Shown: positions 18,381-28,141, counted from the first letter of the stretch. The stretch is DNA of 64,000 bases from Dictyobacter vulcani (GCF_008974265.1 NZ_BKZW01000001.1:3100001-3164000); one strand, 5' to 3'. Numbers and translations: made by a program. The notes: a model not told the origin generated them from the sequence alone.

Positions 18381-18758
18381 TTAGGCCAGTTTATTGCTGC
18401 GCTTGTAGCGGGCAGCAATCATCTCACCGACGCCAATGGCACCCAGGCCGATCAGCAGGTGGATGATCTGAATGACGATATGGGATGAACCCGGCAGCCA
18501 GCTGAGTTGTCCCAGGCCCACGACTGGTAACAGTAAACCCAGCACAAAAGCACCGATGGCCAATCCCATATTGCGACCTTTAGGGGCGGTCGCAATGCCA
18601 AAGCCCAGCATCCAGAGCGCGACCATGGCCAGCAGACCCAGCAGCATATGGATCATCACAATACTACCGGGAATCAGATGAGCCCAGAGTAAAATACCTA
18701 TAATAAGTGCAAGCAGAACGCAGATACGCAATGCCATAATACCAATACGTACGATCAC
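18381..18758 (-). CDS. Four-TM membrane protein, unknown function
   Basis: 125 residues, GTG start with AAGGAG 8 nt upstream. Four hydrophobic helices with glycines (LALIIGILLWAHLIPG, AIGAFVLGLLLPVVGLGQ) and a basic C-terminus RYKRSNKLA. I recognise no family. It lies 109 bp downstream of the MFS exporter on the same strand and may be part of the PadR-controlled unit. Confidence 0.6.
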   Translation of the reverse strand: MIVRIGIMALRICVLLALIIGILLWAHLIPGSIVMIHMLLGLLAMVALWMLGFGIATAPKGRNMGLAIGAFVLGLLLPVVGLGQLSWLPGSSHIVIQIIHLLIGLGAIGVGEMIAARYKRSNKLA

Positions 18759-18867
18759 GGTTAATTCTCCTTAAGAATACATGTGAAAATGAGTGTAACA
18801 TGCCTGAAATTGGTTTTTCAGGCGTATATGAAAAACTGTATGCCTGGAAAAGCATAAGCTGATCATG

Positions 18868-20106
18868 CTATTGTGTACGGCTGGCCTCCAATACAGCATC
18901 CTGGGGACGCTTGATTCTGGTAAGCACTGGCAAAACCAGGAAGGCCGCCAGCAATACCAGCAGGCCACCGATAAGTAAAGGAGCGCCTGGATTACTATAT
19001 GTATCAACGGTACCAGCGATTAATGGTCCAATGATACGACCCAGACCAGCAATGCCCTGGGCTAATCCCAGCAGTTCACCCTGCGCTTCTGCCGGACTGG
19101 CAAAAGACAGTAAGGTGGAGATGGTCGGGCTGATTGCGCCATCGCCGATACTTAATAGTCCCACACTGATTAATACTAGCGCAAGGTAGTTACTAAATGC
19201 CAGCATTACCAGTCCGAAAGCCAGCAAAAGCAGGCCTGCAAACATCACCTTCTGTTCATTCCAACGTTTGACAAGTCGTCCTACCAATCCTCCCTGCATT
19301 ACAACCACTACAAAGCCAACATAGGTGAACAGATAGGCATTCTGGGTCGAGCTCCAGCCGAACTTTTGCTGTGAGAAAAGAGGAAAAATTGTTTCCATGG
19401 CGGTAAAGGCGATAGTAAAGAGTAGATTAACTCCTACCAGCCTGAGCACGAGCGGTAATTGGACTGCTCGTTGCCAGCCAGTCCAGAGTATATTGAAGCG
19501 ATTCAGTGAGCGTGACTCCCCTGTTTCACTATCAACCAATGGCTGTTTGAGCGAGCGTGTTTCTGGTAACAAGAAGAGGACCAGTAAAGCATTGATCAGA
19601 GCAATTCCAGCTGCCGTCCAGAAAGGAATGGTTGGTCCCAGTGGTGAAAGAATGCCGCCCAGAGCTGGCCCAATCACAAATCCCATCCCAATCGCTGCTC
19701 CGATCATGCCCATGCCTTTAGCGCGCTCTGCTGCTGGTGTTACATCCGCGACTACCGCTTGCGCTGATCCGATATTAGAAGCTCCCAGGCCACCAATAAA
19801 ACGAGCTACCAGCAGCATTGGTAATGATCCAGCCAGTCCGGTGAGCACGAACGAGATTGTTTCAATCAGTAATGAAATCACAATCACTGGTCGGCGGCCA
19901 TAGCGATCTGAGAGTCCACCGAGGACAGGCGTAAAAATAAACTGTGCCAGAGCATAAGCGGTGACAATCGCGCCTACCCCGATAGGATTTGCGCCTAGAT
20001 GTTGGGCCCAGAAAGGCAGGAGTGGAATAATTAAACCAAAGCCTGTAAAATCGATCAGAATTGTGAGTGCCATCAATATCAGCGGCGATCGCCTTTTTTG
20101 CTGCAT
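18868..20106 (-). CDS. MFS multidrug/tetracycline-type exporter
   Basis: About 412 residues, 12 membrane segments. ILIDFTGFGLIIPLLPFWA at helix 1, GGLSDRYGRRPVIVIS as MFS motif A, and GPALGGILSPLG as the antiporter motif C of drug exporters. Start at ATG 20106; a TTG six bases upstream is possible. It follows a PadR-family repressor gene on the same strand with 37 bp between, so it is probably the exporter that PadR controls. Confidence 0.88.
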   Translation of the reverse strand: MQQKRRSPLILMALTILIDFTGFGLIIPLLPFWAQHLGANPIGVGAIVTAYALAQFIFTPVLGGLSDRYGRRPVIVISLLIETISFVLTGLAGSLPMLLVARFIGGLGASNIGSAQAVVADVTPAAERAKGMGMIGAAIGMGFVIGPALGGILSPLGPTIPFWTAAGIALINALLVLFLLPETRSLKQPLVDSETGESRSLNRFNILWTGWQRAVQLPLVLRLVGVNLLFTIAFTAMETIFPLFSQQKFGWSSTQNAYLFTYVGFVVVVMQGGLVGRLVKRWNEQKVMFAGLLLLAFGLVMLAFSNYLALVLISVGLLSIGDGAISPTISTLLSFASPAEAQGELLGLAQGIAGLGRIIGPLIAGTVDTYSNPGAPLLIGGLLVLLAAFLVLPVLTRIKRPQDAVLEASRTQ

Positions 20107-20143
20107 GACCAAAATTGCTCCTGTACCTCTATTTTTTTTCTGC

Positions 20144-20743
20144 TTATAGAGCAGCCGATCCTGTCTCAGAGTCATGACTCTGCAACCGGATTATCCCGGT
20201 GCGAATATGGTCAATTGTCTGTAAGAGCCAGGTAGTTTCAGCTTCAAGCAGCATCAATTTGTGTTCATTCACCAGTTGGTGCGCGGCATCTATGCTATGG
20301 CCCGGCACTATCTGTTGCATGATACTACTGCGATAAGCTTCCATAAGCATGAAGCGTTGCTGTAGCAGGTTACAAGCCTCATCGGCGGTCAGGTGATGTA
20401 AGAAGAACAGGCAGGCATCCACTTCATTCAAGCCAGGCGTAAATGTGCTGATCATATCGCGTAGGAGCAGAGAAAAATAGGTTTTTCCTTGCTCTGTAAT
20501 ATAGTATATATCCCGTTCACGCAACGAGACATCTTCATGCGCTGCGCCGGGTCCAGGAGCCTCTACCGTTTCACGCCGAATCTCCAGATAACCATCGGCT
20601 ACCAGGCGTTCGAGCTGATAATAGATAGTGGGCTTTTTGATGTGCGTGGCAAGATCATGGTGTACTTCGATGAACTCGCGAATCTGCTGACCATACATAG
20701 GTCTCTCAAGCAGTACACCAAGTAACACAACTTGTTTATACAT
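20144..20743 (-). CDS. PadR-family transcriptional regulator
   Basis: 199 residues. Winged-helix start VVLLGVLLERPMYGQQIREF, IKKPTIYYQLERLVADGYLE as recognition helix and wing region, and a C-terminal helical dimerisation part (residues ~100-195), as in longer PadR (Vir-type) proteins. It typically senses an aromatic compound or drug. ATG 20743 follows GGCGGTTGCTT. A palindrome overlaps its own promoter, implying self-repression, and the exporter gene lies next. Confidence 0.88.
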   Translation of the reverse strand: MYKQVVLLGVLLERPMYGQQIREFIEVHHDLATHIKKPTIYYQLERLVADGYLEIRRETVEAPGPGAAHEDVSLRERDIYYITEQGKTYFSLLLRDMISTFTPGLNEVDACLFFLHHLTADEACNLLQQRFMLMEAYRSSIMQQIVPGHSIDAAHQLVNEHKLMLLEAETTWLLQTIDHIRTGIIRLQSHDSETGSAAL

Positions 20744-20755
20744 AAGCAACCGCCA

Positions 20756-20777
20756 ATTAAGTCAAATCTGACTTAAT
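20756..20777 (-). promoter_or_regulatory. Probable PadR operator
   Basis: Perfect palindrome ATTAAGTCA-aatc-TGACTTAAT, 12 bp upstream of the padR start and touching the -10 box. Position fits steric repression of the padR-exporter unit. Confidence 0.7.
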
Positions 20778-20805
20778 TATAGCGAAAAAAAACCTGACAC
20801 GTCAA
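20776..20805 (-). promoter_or_regulatory. Sigma-70-type promoter of the padR operon
   Basis: On the minus strand, TTGACG (20800-20805), an 18-bp spacer, then TATAAT (20776-20781). Near-consensus; the operator overlaps its -10 end. Confidence 0.75.
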
Positions 20806-21103
20806 GGGCGGGCAAACATACCAGTGATGAAAAGTTGGTATTACGAAATTCAGAACCTTTTCATCTTTTTTAATAAAAACTGTGAAGCAGACCATAGTAA
20901 TTTTAGCTGAAATACTATATTATGAAAGTACTGTAGCTGAAAATATCCATTTTTAGGTTAATGTGTATCATTTTTTTCGCCTGTACAGTATAGGACATTA
21001 TATACATGCACTCGCTGAAGTGTGTGAGCGTCGTTCATAGCTGGCATATGTTGCTGTGCTAAGGTATGTGAATTTAGCTGGAACCTTGTTGAGGAGTTTG
21101 TTC
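20806..21103. other. Intergenic region between padR and kinase
   Basis: AT-rich, divergent control region. No gene, hairpin or convincing plus-strand promoter could be assigned. Confidence 0.3.
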
Positions 21104-22357
21104 ATGGGGCAGGACACACACTTATTTTGTGCAGAATGTGGAGGAGCGAATCCTACCCATGCCAGGTTCTGCCGTTATTGCGGCAAATCATTTAGTGTTC
21201 AGGCCCCGATATCTCTGTCACTTGCCACTCCTCCCGCAGTCCCGATTGCGGTTGCACCATCCAGTAAAAATGATGCACATTCCTTGAAAAACAGAGAACG
21301 TTTGAAGCAGCGGTATCAACTCGTCAGTCAGATTGGCTCGGGTGGCTATGGTAAGGTCTACCAGGCAGTTGATACCGAGTTTATGGATCGACGTGTGGCG
21401 ATTAAAGAGATGCTTCAGCAGGGATTGACTCCAAAGGAACTGGCCGAGGCAGCCGAAAGTTTTAAGCGTGAAGCTGTGTTGCTGGCGACCCTGACCCATC
21501 CCGGTTTGCCAAGTATCTATGACTATTTTTCCGAAAATGGCAATTGGTATCTGGTGATGAGCTTTATCGAGGGTGAGACTCTGGAAAGCTATCTGCATCA
21601 CCGCGGTGGTTCCTTGCCGATTGAAAAAGTACTCCAGATTGGTATTCAACTGGCAACAGTACTCAGCTTTTTACATACGCGTCGTCCATCCATTATTTTC
21701 CGCGATCTCAAGCCCGCTAATGTGATGCGCACACCAGAAGGACAAATCTATTTAATTGATTTTGGGATTGCGCGTCATTTTAAGCATGGCAAAACCAAGG
21801 ATACTATGGTACTGGGATCGCCCGGCTATGCAGCACCCGAACAGTATGGACGCTCCCAGACGACACCGCAGGCTGATGTCTATAGTCTTGGCGTGGTTCT
21901 ACATCAGCTTATTACTGGCATCGATCCTTCCCTCTCCCCTTTTGGGCGCAAGGATTTACAACTGCCAAAGTATCCTCAACTGGGTATTCTAATTCAATGC
22001 ATGTTGGAACTTGATCCAAAGCGCCGCCCGGTCAGCATGGGAAATATTCAGCGTGAACTGCAACGTATTGCCAGTGGTAAAGTGATCCACATACAGAAGC
22101 CCGCTGACCGGGTGCCCCCGCCAAATTTCCCGGTCCAGGCGCATCTACCATCCTGGCGTCCATCCGCTTCAGCTCTGCGCCGTTCCTCTCAACCTCCGAA
22201 AGGACCCTTTCAACGCGTTCAGGCCAGTCAGTCAGTACCATTGTGCCAGCCTGCTCCGCAGCCATCAGTGCCCGTCCACATGCCAGGAATGTGGAGCAGC
22301 GCATGGTCTCAGGTGATGAATCTTGTCAGATCTTTTGCTGGCTTCTATTATTCTTGA
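21104..22357 (+). CDS. Serine/threonine protein kinase with N-terminal zinc ribbon
   Basis: 417 residues from ATG 21104 (GAGGAG upstream). Two CxxC pairs at the start (FCAECGG, FCRYCGKSF) form a zinc ribbon. Kinase motifs: IGSGGYGKVYQA (P-loop), AIKEM (Lys), FRDLKPANVM (catalytic loop, with Phe in place of the usual His), LIDFGIARHF (DFG), GSPGYAAPEQY. The proline/serine-rich tail has no membrane helix, so the protein is probably cytoplasmic. Target unknown; no phosphatase gene nearby. Confidence 0.9.
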   Translation: MGQDTHLFCAECGGANPTHARFCRYCGKSFSVQAPISLSLATPPAVPIAVAPSSKNDAHSLKNRERLKQRYQLVSQIGSGGYGKVYQAVDTEFMDRRVAIKEMLQQGLTPKELAEAAESFKREAVLLATLTHPGLPSIYDYFSENGNWYLVMSFIEGETLESYLHHRGGSLPIEKVLQIGIQLATVLSFLHTRRPSIIFRDLKPANVMRTPEGQIYLIDFGIARHFKHGKTKDTMVLGSPGYAAPEQYGRSQTTPQADVYSLGVVLHQLITGIDPSLSPFGRKDLQLPKYPQLGILIQCMLELDPKRRPVSMGNIQRELQRIASGKVIHIQKPADRVPPPNFPVQAHLPSWRPSASALRRSSQPPKGPFQRVQASQSVPLCQPAPQPSVPVHMPGMWSSAWSQVMNLVRSFAGFYYS

Positions 22358-22570
22358 TCTTCTATGTAGTCGGTGCCTGAATAATGCGGCTACTTTTTTG
22401 CCTACAAGCCCACTATGACCCATTGGGTCGCACCCCTTCGTCTTTTCAACAGAACTATCCTGTGTTTTTTCAACGTTTTACTGCTATCATGCGTGAAAAA
22501 GAAGTGGAACGTTTGATTATTACTGGATATATTGTCTGTTATAGCCTACAAAACTGAAGGAGTTTTTTTC

Positions 22571-22855
22571 ATGCCTAAAGCAAGTTGGAATGGTGTCACA
22601 TTGGCCGAAAGTGATCATTGTGTGGTGGTTGAGGGGAACCAATACTTTCCACCAGATGCTGTACATAAAGAATACTTTAAAGAAAGTGCTACCCATACGA
22701 CCTGTCCCTGGAAAGGTCTGGCCAGCTATTACACAGTTGAAGTGAATGGCGAAACAAACAAGGATGCGGCCTGGTATTATCCTGAGCCCAAAGACGCAGC
22801 CAAACAGATAAAGGATCATGTTGCGTTCTGGCGTGGGGTGAAGATAGAAGTCTAG
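22571..22855 (+). CDS. DUF427 family protein
   Basis: 94 residues from ATG 22571 with GGAG upstream. Motifs VVVEGNQYFPPDAV, TTCPWKGLASYYTV and AWYYPEPKDAAKQIKDHVAF are those of DUF427, a small beta-rich fold of unknown biochemical role. Single gene between the kinase and the DHA2 exporter; 130 bp gap follows. Confidence 0.88.
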   Translation: MPKASWNGVTLAESDHCVVVEGNQYFPPDAVHKEYFKESATHTTCPWKGLASYYTVEVNGETNKDAAWYYPEPKDAAKQIKDHVAFWRGVKIEV

Positions 22856-22985
22856 TTTTTGGCTCATTCTGGTGTGGCAGACTGGTTTCCTGAATGTGTG
22901 GATAATTGTGGTGGGAATAAATTTTTGTCATTGTGGTGTTTAGATGGGCAGTTATGTAGTCAAGCGAAGGGAATAAATCAGGAAC

Positions 22986-24557
22986 ATGCAAATGACCAGG
23001 AATGCCAAAATTCTTGTGACGATTGCCTTGATGCTGGGTATGGCTCTGGCGGCATTGGATACGACCATTGTCGGCACTGCCATGCCGAGTATCGTTGGCA
23101 AACTGGGTGGTATTACCCTCTATTCGTGGGTCTTTTCCGCCTACCTGCTTACTTCAACCACCACCGTACCTATTTATGGCAAACTGGCCGATCTATACGG
23201 CCGTAAGCCACTTTTCTTATTTGGATCCGCTGTTTTTCTCATCGGCTCTGTTGCATCAGGTTTCTCACATAGTATGGTTGAGCTCATCATCTTTCGGGCT
23301 ATTCAAGGTCTGGGTGCCGGTGCCGTCCAACCAATTGTGCTGACCATTATCGGCGATATCTTTGCCTTAAAAGAGCGCGCTCGGGTGCAGGGATTATTCA
23401 GTGGCGTCTGGGGATTATCCAGCATTGTTGGGCCAGCACTTGGTGGCTTGATCGTGGATCACTTCTCCTGGCGTTGGGTTTTCTTTATCAATGTTCCTTT
23501 TGGCTTGCTCTCTGCGCTGATACTCATGTTTTCTTTGAAAGAGCAAGTTGAACGGAAAAAGCATAAGCTGGACTATATTGGCACTCTGACATTGAGTATC
23601 AGTATTGTGGCTTTGCTCTTTGCCTTTTTACAGGGGGGCACCAGTTGGTCCTGGTTCTCGTGGCAAAGTATCGGACTCTTTGCCATCTCAGCGCTCCTGT
23701 TAGCCTGGTTCCTGTATGAAGAGCGTCGGGCCGCCGAGCCGATTCTTCCGTTGGATCTGTTTCAGAATCGCATCATTGTCATTTCCAGTATTGGTGGTGT
23801 GATCCTGGGTACGTTGATGTTTGGCATTACCTCCTATGTACCGCTGTTCATGCAGGGTGTTAAAGGGGGAAGCGCCACGGATGCAGGTATTATTCTGGGA
23901 CCTCTCTTGTTGGCCTGGCCGATTGCAGCAACAATTAGTGGTAAAGTTGTCTTAAGCTATGGCTATCGCCTGACAGCGCTGGTTGGGACCGCTTTAAGTC
24001 TGATCGGTGTGGGTATGGCGCTGTTGTTTACACCTCAAGTGAGTCTACCCTTTATCATTGTGGCGATGGTCTTGATCGGAACTGGTCTGGGCTTTTCTAG
24101 TTCCGCCTACATCCTCTCGGTCCAGAATGCTGTACCCTGGAACCTGCGCGGTGTCGCCACGGCGTCAACACAATTTTTCCGCACGATTGGCGGAACGATT
24201 GGTGTGGCCATCATGGGTTCGATTTTAAATGCCCAGATGGCGCAGCGCTTTGCGCCGATCTTTGCCAGCTATCAGCAAGTGTTGCAGCATCTGCCGAAGG
24301 GCGTATCACCTGGAAACGTTTTACTGACGCCTGGAGTGCGAGAAACCTTGCCAATAGTTCTCTTACACCAATTGCAAGCGGCCCTTTCACAAAGCCTGTT
24401 CTGGGTCTACTTGCTCCTCTTTATCCTGGCAATTGTCGGCGTGGTGGCCATGTTCTGGCTTCCCGGTGGACGCGCAGACCAGTATATGTATAAAGATGAA
24501 GTTATTGATGCCGCAGAACAACAGCAGTCTGAGGTTGTTATGCCTCATATCGGATAA
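22986..24557 (+). CDS. DHA2-type (14-TM) MFS drug exporter
   Basis: 523 residues, about 14 hydrophobic segments. ALDTTIVGTAMPSI at helix 1 is the DHA2/EmrB signature, followed by GKLADLYGRKPLFLFG (motif A) and GPALGGLIVDHFSWRWVFFI (motif C). It likely exports drugs or antiseptics by proton antiport. AGGA lies upstream of ATG. A strong terminator follows. Confidence 0.9.
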   Translation: MQMTRNAKILVTIALMLGMALAALDTTIVGTAMPSIVGKLGGITLYSWVFSAYLLTSTTTVPIYGKLADLYGRKPLFLFGSAVFLIGSVASGFSHSMVELIIFRAIQGLGAGAVQPIVLTIIGDIFALKERARVQGLFSGVWGLSSIVGPALGGLIVDHFSWRWVFFINVPFGLLSALILMFSLKEQVERKKHKLDYIGTLTLSISIVALLFAFLQGGTSWSWFSWQSIGLFAISALLLAWFLYEERRAAEPILPLDLFQNRIIVISSIGGVILGTLMFGITSYVPLFMQGVKGGSATDAGIILGPLLLAWPIAATISGKVVLSYGYRLTALVGTALSLIGVGMALLFTPQVSLPFIIVAMVLIGTGLGFSSSAYILSVQNAVPWNLRGVATASTQFFRTIGGTIGVAIMGSILNAQMAQRFAPIFASYQQVLQHLPKGVSPGNVLLTPGVRETLPIVLLHQLQAALSQSLFWVYLLLFILAIVGVVAMFWLPGGRADQYMYKDEVIDAAEQQQSEVVMPHIG

Positions 24558-24566
24558 TACAGAAGT

Positions 24567-24619
24567 AAAACACGATGCCCATATATCAACGGTAAACTGA
24601 TATATGGGCATCGTGTTTT
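24567..24619. terminator. Bidirectional terminator, 22-bp stem
   Basis: Perfect 22-nt arms beginning AAAACACGATGCCC, with A/T runs outside, between the convergent exporter and PAP2 genes. Confidence 0.9.
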
Positions 24620-24630
24620 ATCTTTGGATT

Positions 24631-25542
24631 TTATTCGTGCTCTAAATTCTCGGCAACTTCTTTCTCTTCCTCATTACCTGGTTGCTGTAACTGTTTTCCA
24701 ACCACTGGAGCCTGGCCTTTGAATGGATGGAGCCAGGCTTTGATGCGCAGATAGAGCGCCATCACGCCGCTAAACCATAAGCCACCATAAATGTAGCCGG
24801 CTGCGACATCGCTAGGCCAGTGGGCCCCGAGATAGATCCTGGAAGGACCAATAGTGCCAATCAGCAGGCTACAAATACCAATCAGACTATTGCGGATCCG
24901 ACCTGAACGCCAGTTGGTAGCCAGCAGATAGATCAGCAGACCATAGAAATTGGTATAGTGCATAACGTGACCGCTGGGAAAACTGGGCTCATTGATGACT
25001 TTAACTACTGTGACCAGTTCCTTCGTAGGCCGTGGTCGTTTAATGACGCGTTTCACGATAGCGTTGAGCAACGTGGATGATGAGGTTAGCAGGATAAATA
25101 GTGCTTCAAGGCGGAAGCGCAGTGCCCAGAAAATGGCCGCAACACCTACCGTTTGTGGAATAGCATATTTGGCAAAGCCAACCTCTGAAATCCCGAAGAA
25201 GAAGCGTCGTAACCAGGGGTTGCGATATTTTTGCAGTCTGGCAGTAATGGACATGTCACCTGGAAAGAACTGCGTGCGTCGTGCAATTAAGGAAAGGATG
25301 ACCGCACCAGAGAGTATCCACAGGTAAAAGGCCATAAACATGGTACCGCGTGAAACCGCTCGTCGACCAGAGACCGAGGTCGCGGCTGCGACACGCTGAG
25401 CTTCAGTCATTACCGGCGGCACCTGCACATCAGGTAACTTGACCTGAGGCGTGGATGGATTTTGTTCATTTATCGTATTTGTATTGACATCTGGCTGGGT
25501 AAAATTATTTTCTTTGGTACGTTTACGAATAGGATTAAACAT
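24631..25542 (-). CDS. PAP2-family lipid phosphatase
   Basis: 303 residues from ATG 25542, which overlaps the upstream lipid kinase gene by 8 bp. The three PAP2 motifs are present: KRVIKRPRPTK, FPSGHVMH, and SRIYLGAHWPSDVAAG with the catalytic His-Asp. 5-6 membrane segments; the N-terminal ~60 residues are soluble, polar. It dephosphorylates lipid phosphates such as phosphatidic acid or undecaprenyl diphosphate. Overlap with a diacylglycerol kinase suggests a phosphorylation/dephosphorylation pair. Confidence 0.9.
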   Translation of the reverse strand: MFNPIRKRTKENNFTQPDVNTNTINEQNPSTPQVKLPDVQVPPVMTEAQRVAAATSVSGRRAVSRGTMFMAFYLWILSGAVILSLIARRTQFFPGDMSITARLQKYRNPWLRRFFFGISEVGFAKYAIPQTVGVAAIFWALRFRLEALFILLTSSSTLLNAIVKRVIKRPRPTKELVTVVKVINEPSFPSGHVMHYTNFYGLLIYLLATNWRSGRIRNSLIGICSLLIGTIGPSRIYLGAHWPSDVAAGYIYGGLWFSGVMALYLRIKAWLHPFKGQAPVVGKQLQQPGNEEEKEVAENLEHE

Positions 25543-26545
25543 GCACAGGACCTTTCTCTTGACTTTGATCGCGTTGCACGGCCCGTTGATAGACTTTTCT
25601 CTTTTTGCGTTCGGGCTTGGTGATGCTGGGACCCTCAGCCATTTGTTTGGGGACACGCACCTGTAAGACACCCGATTGAATAGCAATCGTCGCGGGTGTA
25701 TGTCCTTTTTGTTCACCATCGGCGTGAATCTCTACTGGATGTTCGGCTTCGATGGTAATAGATTTGACTTTGCGGTGAGTGATTTTCTGTTCTACATCCC
25801 GCTTCCCCTGGCTGATAGAAATGGCATGGCGTATATAATCGAACGTGCTAAATCTACGGTAGATCAGTACATCTAGTAGACCATCATCCATGACTGCATT
25901 GGGCGCGAATTGTAGCCGCGCACCATAATATGGAGAGTTACAGATGCTGATTTGAATGGCATGGACGTACTGACGCTTTTTTTGATCCAGGGTCACGGTA
26001 AATCTGGTGGGTTTAAACGTTACAAGCGTATAAAGACCCTGGGCCACACCACGGAATGTTGAAAGGATACCTTTGCTTTTAAGCTCTTCTGCGGCAGGAA
26101 AAATCGCGGCTTCCAGGCCAATCCCTGAGACCTCTAAGAAGATGTGGTCGTTGATTTTTCCTACATCTATGCTGCGGGTTGAGCCTTTAGCGATGATATC
26201 GCAGGCTTGCTCGATCTCTTCTGGAATTTTCAAACTGCGGGCAATGTTATTCATCGTACCCATGGGGAGAATACCCAGAGCACTCTTGGTTCCGATCAGA
26301 CCTGTCGCCACGGCATGTAGCGTGCCATCCCCACCTGCGGCAATGACGATCTCAGCACCATCTGCGGCTGCCTGTTGCGCGAGGCCATTGCCTGGATCTT
26401 CCACAGTCGTATAAAGAATGGTCGGTTCTATATTGTGGGTCCGTAAAGAGGCCAGAATCTTTTCTTTGGTTTCATCAATGGTTGTATGATTTCCGGCCAG
26501 GGCTGACTCACCTGAAGTCGGATTAAGGATAAGTACAGTACGCAT
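25535..26545 (-). CDS. Diacylglycerol kinase/YegS-like lipid kinase
   Basis: 336 residues. Catalytic-domain motif AAGGDGTLHAVATGL, ILPMGTMNNIARSL and a C-terminal VEIHADGEQ segment match DagK_cat lipid kinases. It transfers phosphate from ATP to diacylglycerol or a similar lipid. The basic C-terminal tail (ERKKRKVYQRAVQRDQ) may hold it at the membrane. Promoter proximal; the PAP2 gene starts within its end. Confidence 0.9.
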   Translation of the reverse strand: MRTVLILNPTSGESALAGNHTTIDETKEKILASLRTHNIEPTILYTTVEDPGNGLAQQAAADGAEIVIAAGGDGTLHAVATGLIGTKSALGILPMGTMNNIARSLKIPEEIEQACDIIAKGSTRSIDVGKINDHIFLEVSGIGLEAAIFPAAEELKSKGILSTFRGVAQGLYTLVTFKPTRFTVTLDQKKRQYVHAIQISICNSPYYGARLQFAPNAVMDDGLLDVLIYRRFSTFDYIRHAISISQGKRDVEQKITHRKVKSITIEAEHPVEIHADGEQKGHTPATIAIQSGVLQVRVPKQMAEGPSITKPERKKRKVYQRAVQRDQSQEKGPVHV

Positions 26546-26989
26546 AAAACGGTTCCCCCTGGTGCATAACTCTCACTTACATTTTTGCCCGTTTAATGAG
26601 ACCGCAACAATATACTTCTAAAGCTGTATGAGAGAATAAACGGTTTAGAGGCGGTCTCTATCATAGCAAAGTCTACCCATCCCCTCTCCACTTAACCTTA
26701 ATTAGTACACGCATAAACTGACGCGTTAGTCTCATCTTATACTATAGTCTTAAAAAAAAGTGTGTGTATTCACTGAGGATGTGTTCCCTGCACGTTTCAG
26801 GTTCCCTATTCTGGACACACTGAGTTAGGTGCCTGAGGCTCAGGTTAGTATGATTTTTAAACGCTGGCAGCAAATGCTGTCTATACCTGATGATACTAGA
26901 AACTATTTGTTTTAAAAACGCGTACGACAAATAGCATGCCATTCAATCGTGGGAACGTAGTTGGGATGTATGCAAAAAATGTATAGAAG
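26546..26989. other. Intergenic region with hairpin-repeat fragment
   Basis: No gene. GAGACCGC and GCGGTCTC form a widely spaced inverted repeat at about 26599-26662. The sequence GCATGCCATTCAATCGTG ending at 26951 is one half of the CAATCGTG hairpin repeat, so this is a truncated copy. Confidence 0.45.
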
Positions 26990-27167
26990 CTAGTAGTCTG
27001 TCAGACATCATGTGATGGGGAGGCGGGGATGCTAGCGAGCATGCCGGGGGCATGATCAAGCGGCGAGCCCCTTGACTGGGGATTGGGGGCTGTGCCCCGG
27101 CATCTCTCCCCATCCCGCCCGCGTAGCGGGCGCACAACCTATCACACGAAGTTTGACAATGTACTAG
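26990..27167. repeat. MITE-like repeat, copy A (170 bp, CTAG duplications)
   Basis: The unit at 26994-27163 is flanked by CTAG (26990-26993, 27164-27167). The ends are imperfect inverted repeats (TAGTCTGTCAGACATC and its counterpart GAAGTTTGACAATGTA). The core contains CGCCCGCGTAGCGGGCG. No coding capacity. An inverted, nearly identical copy is at 30141-30311. Confidence 0.85.
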
Positions 27168-27182
27168 AAGAAGGAAAGATAC

Positions 27183-28124
27183 ATGGCAAGTAGTGATGTG
27201 CTGTTCAACAATCCATTCTCTATTGACGATCTCCTGGTGTTTGATCAGGAAAATTTGCGCAGTATGCTTGCTTGTAGTCATTCTCAGATCTCCATTCAGT
27301 TGCTTGCCAGAGGATTGCATGCTACCTCGCCCGCACTTGTACAGCATATCGCTGCTAGCCTCTCGCCAGAACAGCAGCAGCAATTTCAGCAGGAATTGCA
27401 GTATCCATTGACCGGACAGGAAACTGAACAGGCCCGAAAAGAGATTCTTGATCGTCTATTCTGGGAACTAGTGTATTGGAAGACTCCTGAACTCTATGAA
27501 GAATTGACCGAAGGTGAGCGCTTGCATGAAGGCATCTTTCAATCCATTCAGTCAGATCTGGCTGAAAAAATAGTGCTGGATGCAGGTGCTGGTAGTGGGC
27601 GTGCCTCGTTTGAATGTTTGCGTTTCGGTGCTGCGAGAGTGTATGCCGTTGAACCTTCACCTGGTTTATTGCATCTTTTGCGTAAAAAAGTTCAGACCAG
27701 TGACAAAGATCAACGCATTCAGCCGTTGGCGGGTCGCTTTACCCGTATACCCTTGCCTGATCAGTCTGTTGATACCACGATCAGTTGTTCTGCTTTCACG
27801 GCATTAGATGATCAGGGCGGCGAGGAAGGTTTAGCTGAGCTACGCAGGGTGACAAAGCCAGATGGCAAAATCATCATTATCTGGCCTCGTACGGAGGACC
27901 TGGATTGGTTTCAAGCGCATGATTTTCACTATGTGTCAATGCCCATCCAGGGTGAAATGTCTGTTCACTTTCGCTCATTTGAGTGTGCACTTCATAGCGC
28001 ACGCCTCTTTTACGGACATAATCCTGCTGTAATGGATTACTTACAGAAAGTACAAAAACCTGAAATTCCTTTTTCTGTGATTGGAATGAATCCACCTCGA
28101 GACTATTTTTGGCTTGCGGTGTAA
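27183..28124 (+). CDS. SAM-dependent methyltransferase (class I)
   Basis: 313 residues with GAAGGAAAGATAC before ATG. The C-terminal half has the SAM-binding motif VLDAGAGSGRASFECLRFGA, an acidic VEPSP at the next strand, and DQSVDTTISCSAFTAL. The first ~110 residues are a helical extension of unknown role. Substrate not predictable. It starts 15 bp after a MITE-like repeat and is 17 bp from the DUF2231-Rieske gene. Confidence 0.82.
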   Translation: MASSDVLFNNPFSIDDLLVFDQENLRSMLACSHSQISIQLLARGLHATSPALVQHIAASLSPEQQQQFQQELQYPLTGQETEQARKEILDRLFWELVYWKTPELYEELTEGERLHEGIFQSIQSDLAEKIVLDAGAGSGRASFECLRFGAARVYAVEPSPGLLHLLRKKVQTSDKDQRIQPLAGRFTRIPLPDQSVDTTISCSAFTALDDQGGEEGLAELRRVTKPDGKIIIIWPRTEDLDWFQAHDFHYVSMPIQGEMSVHFRSFECALHSARLFYGHNPAVMDYLQKVQKPEIPFSVIGMNPPRDYFWLAV

Positions 28125-28141
28125 GAAAGGATTGTAAATAT

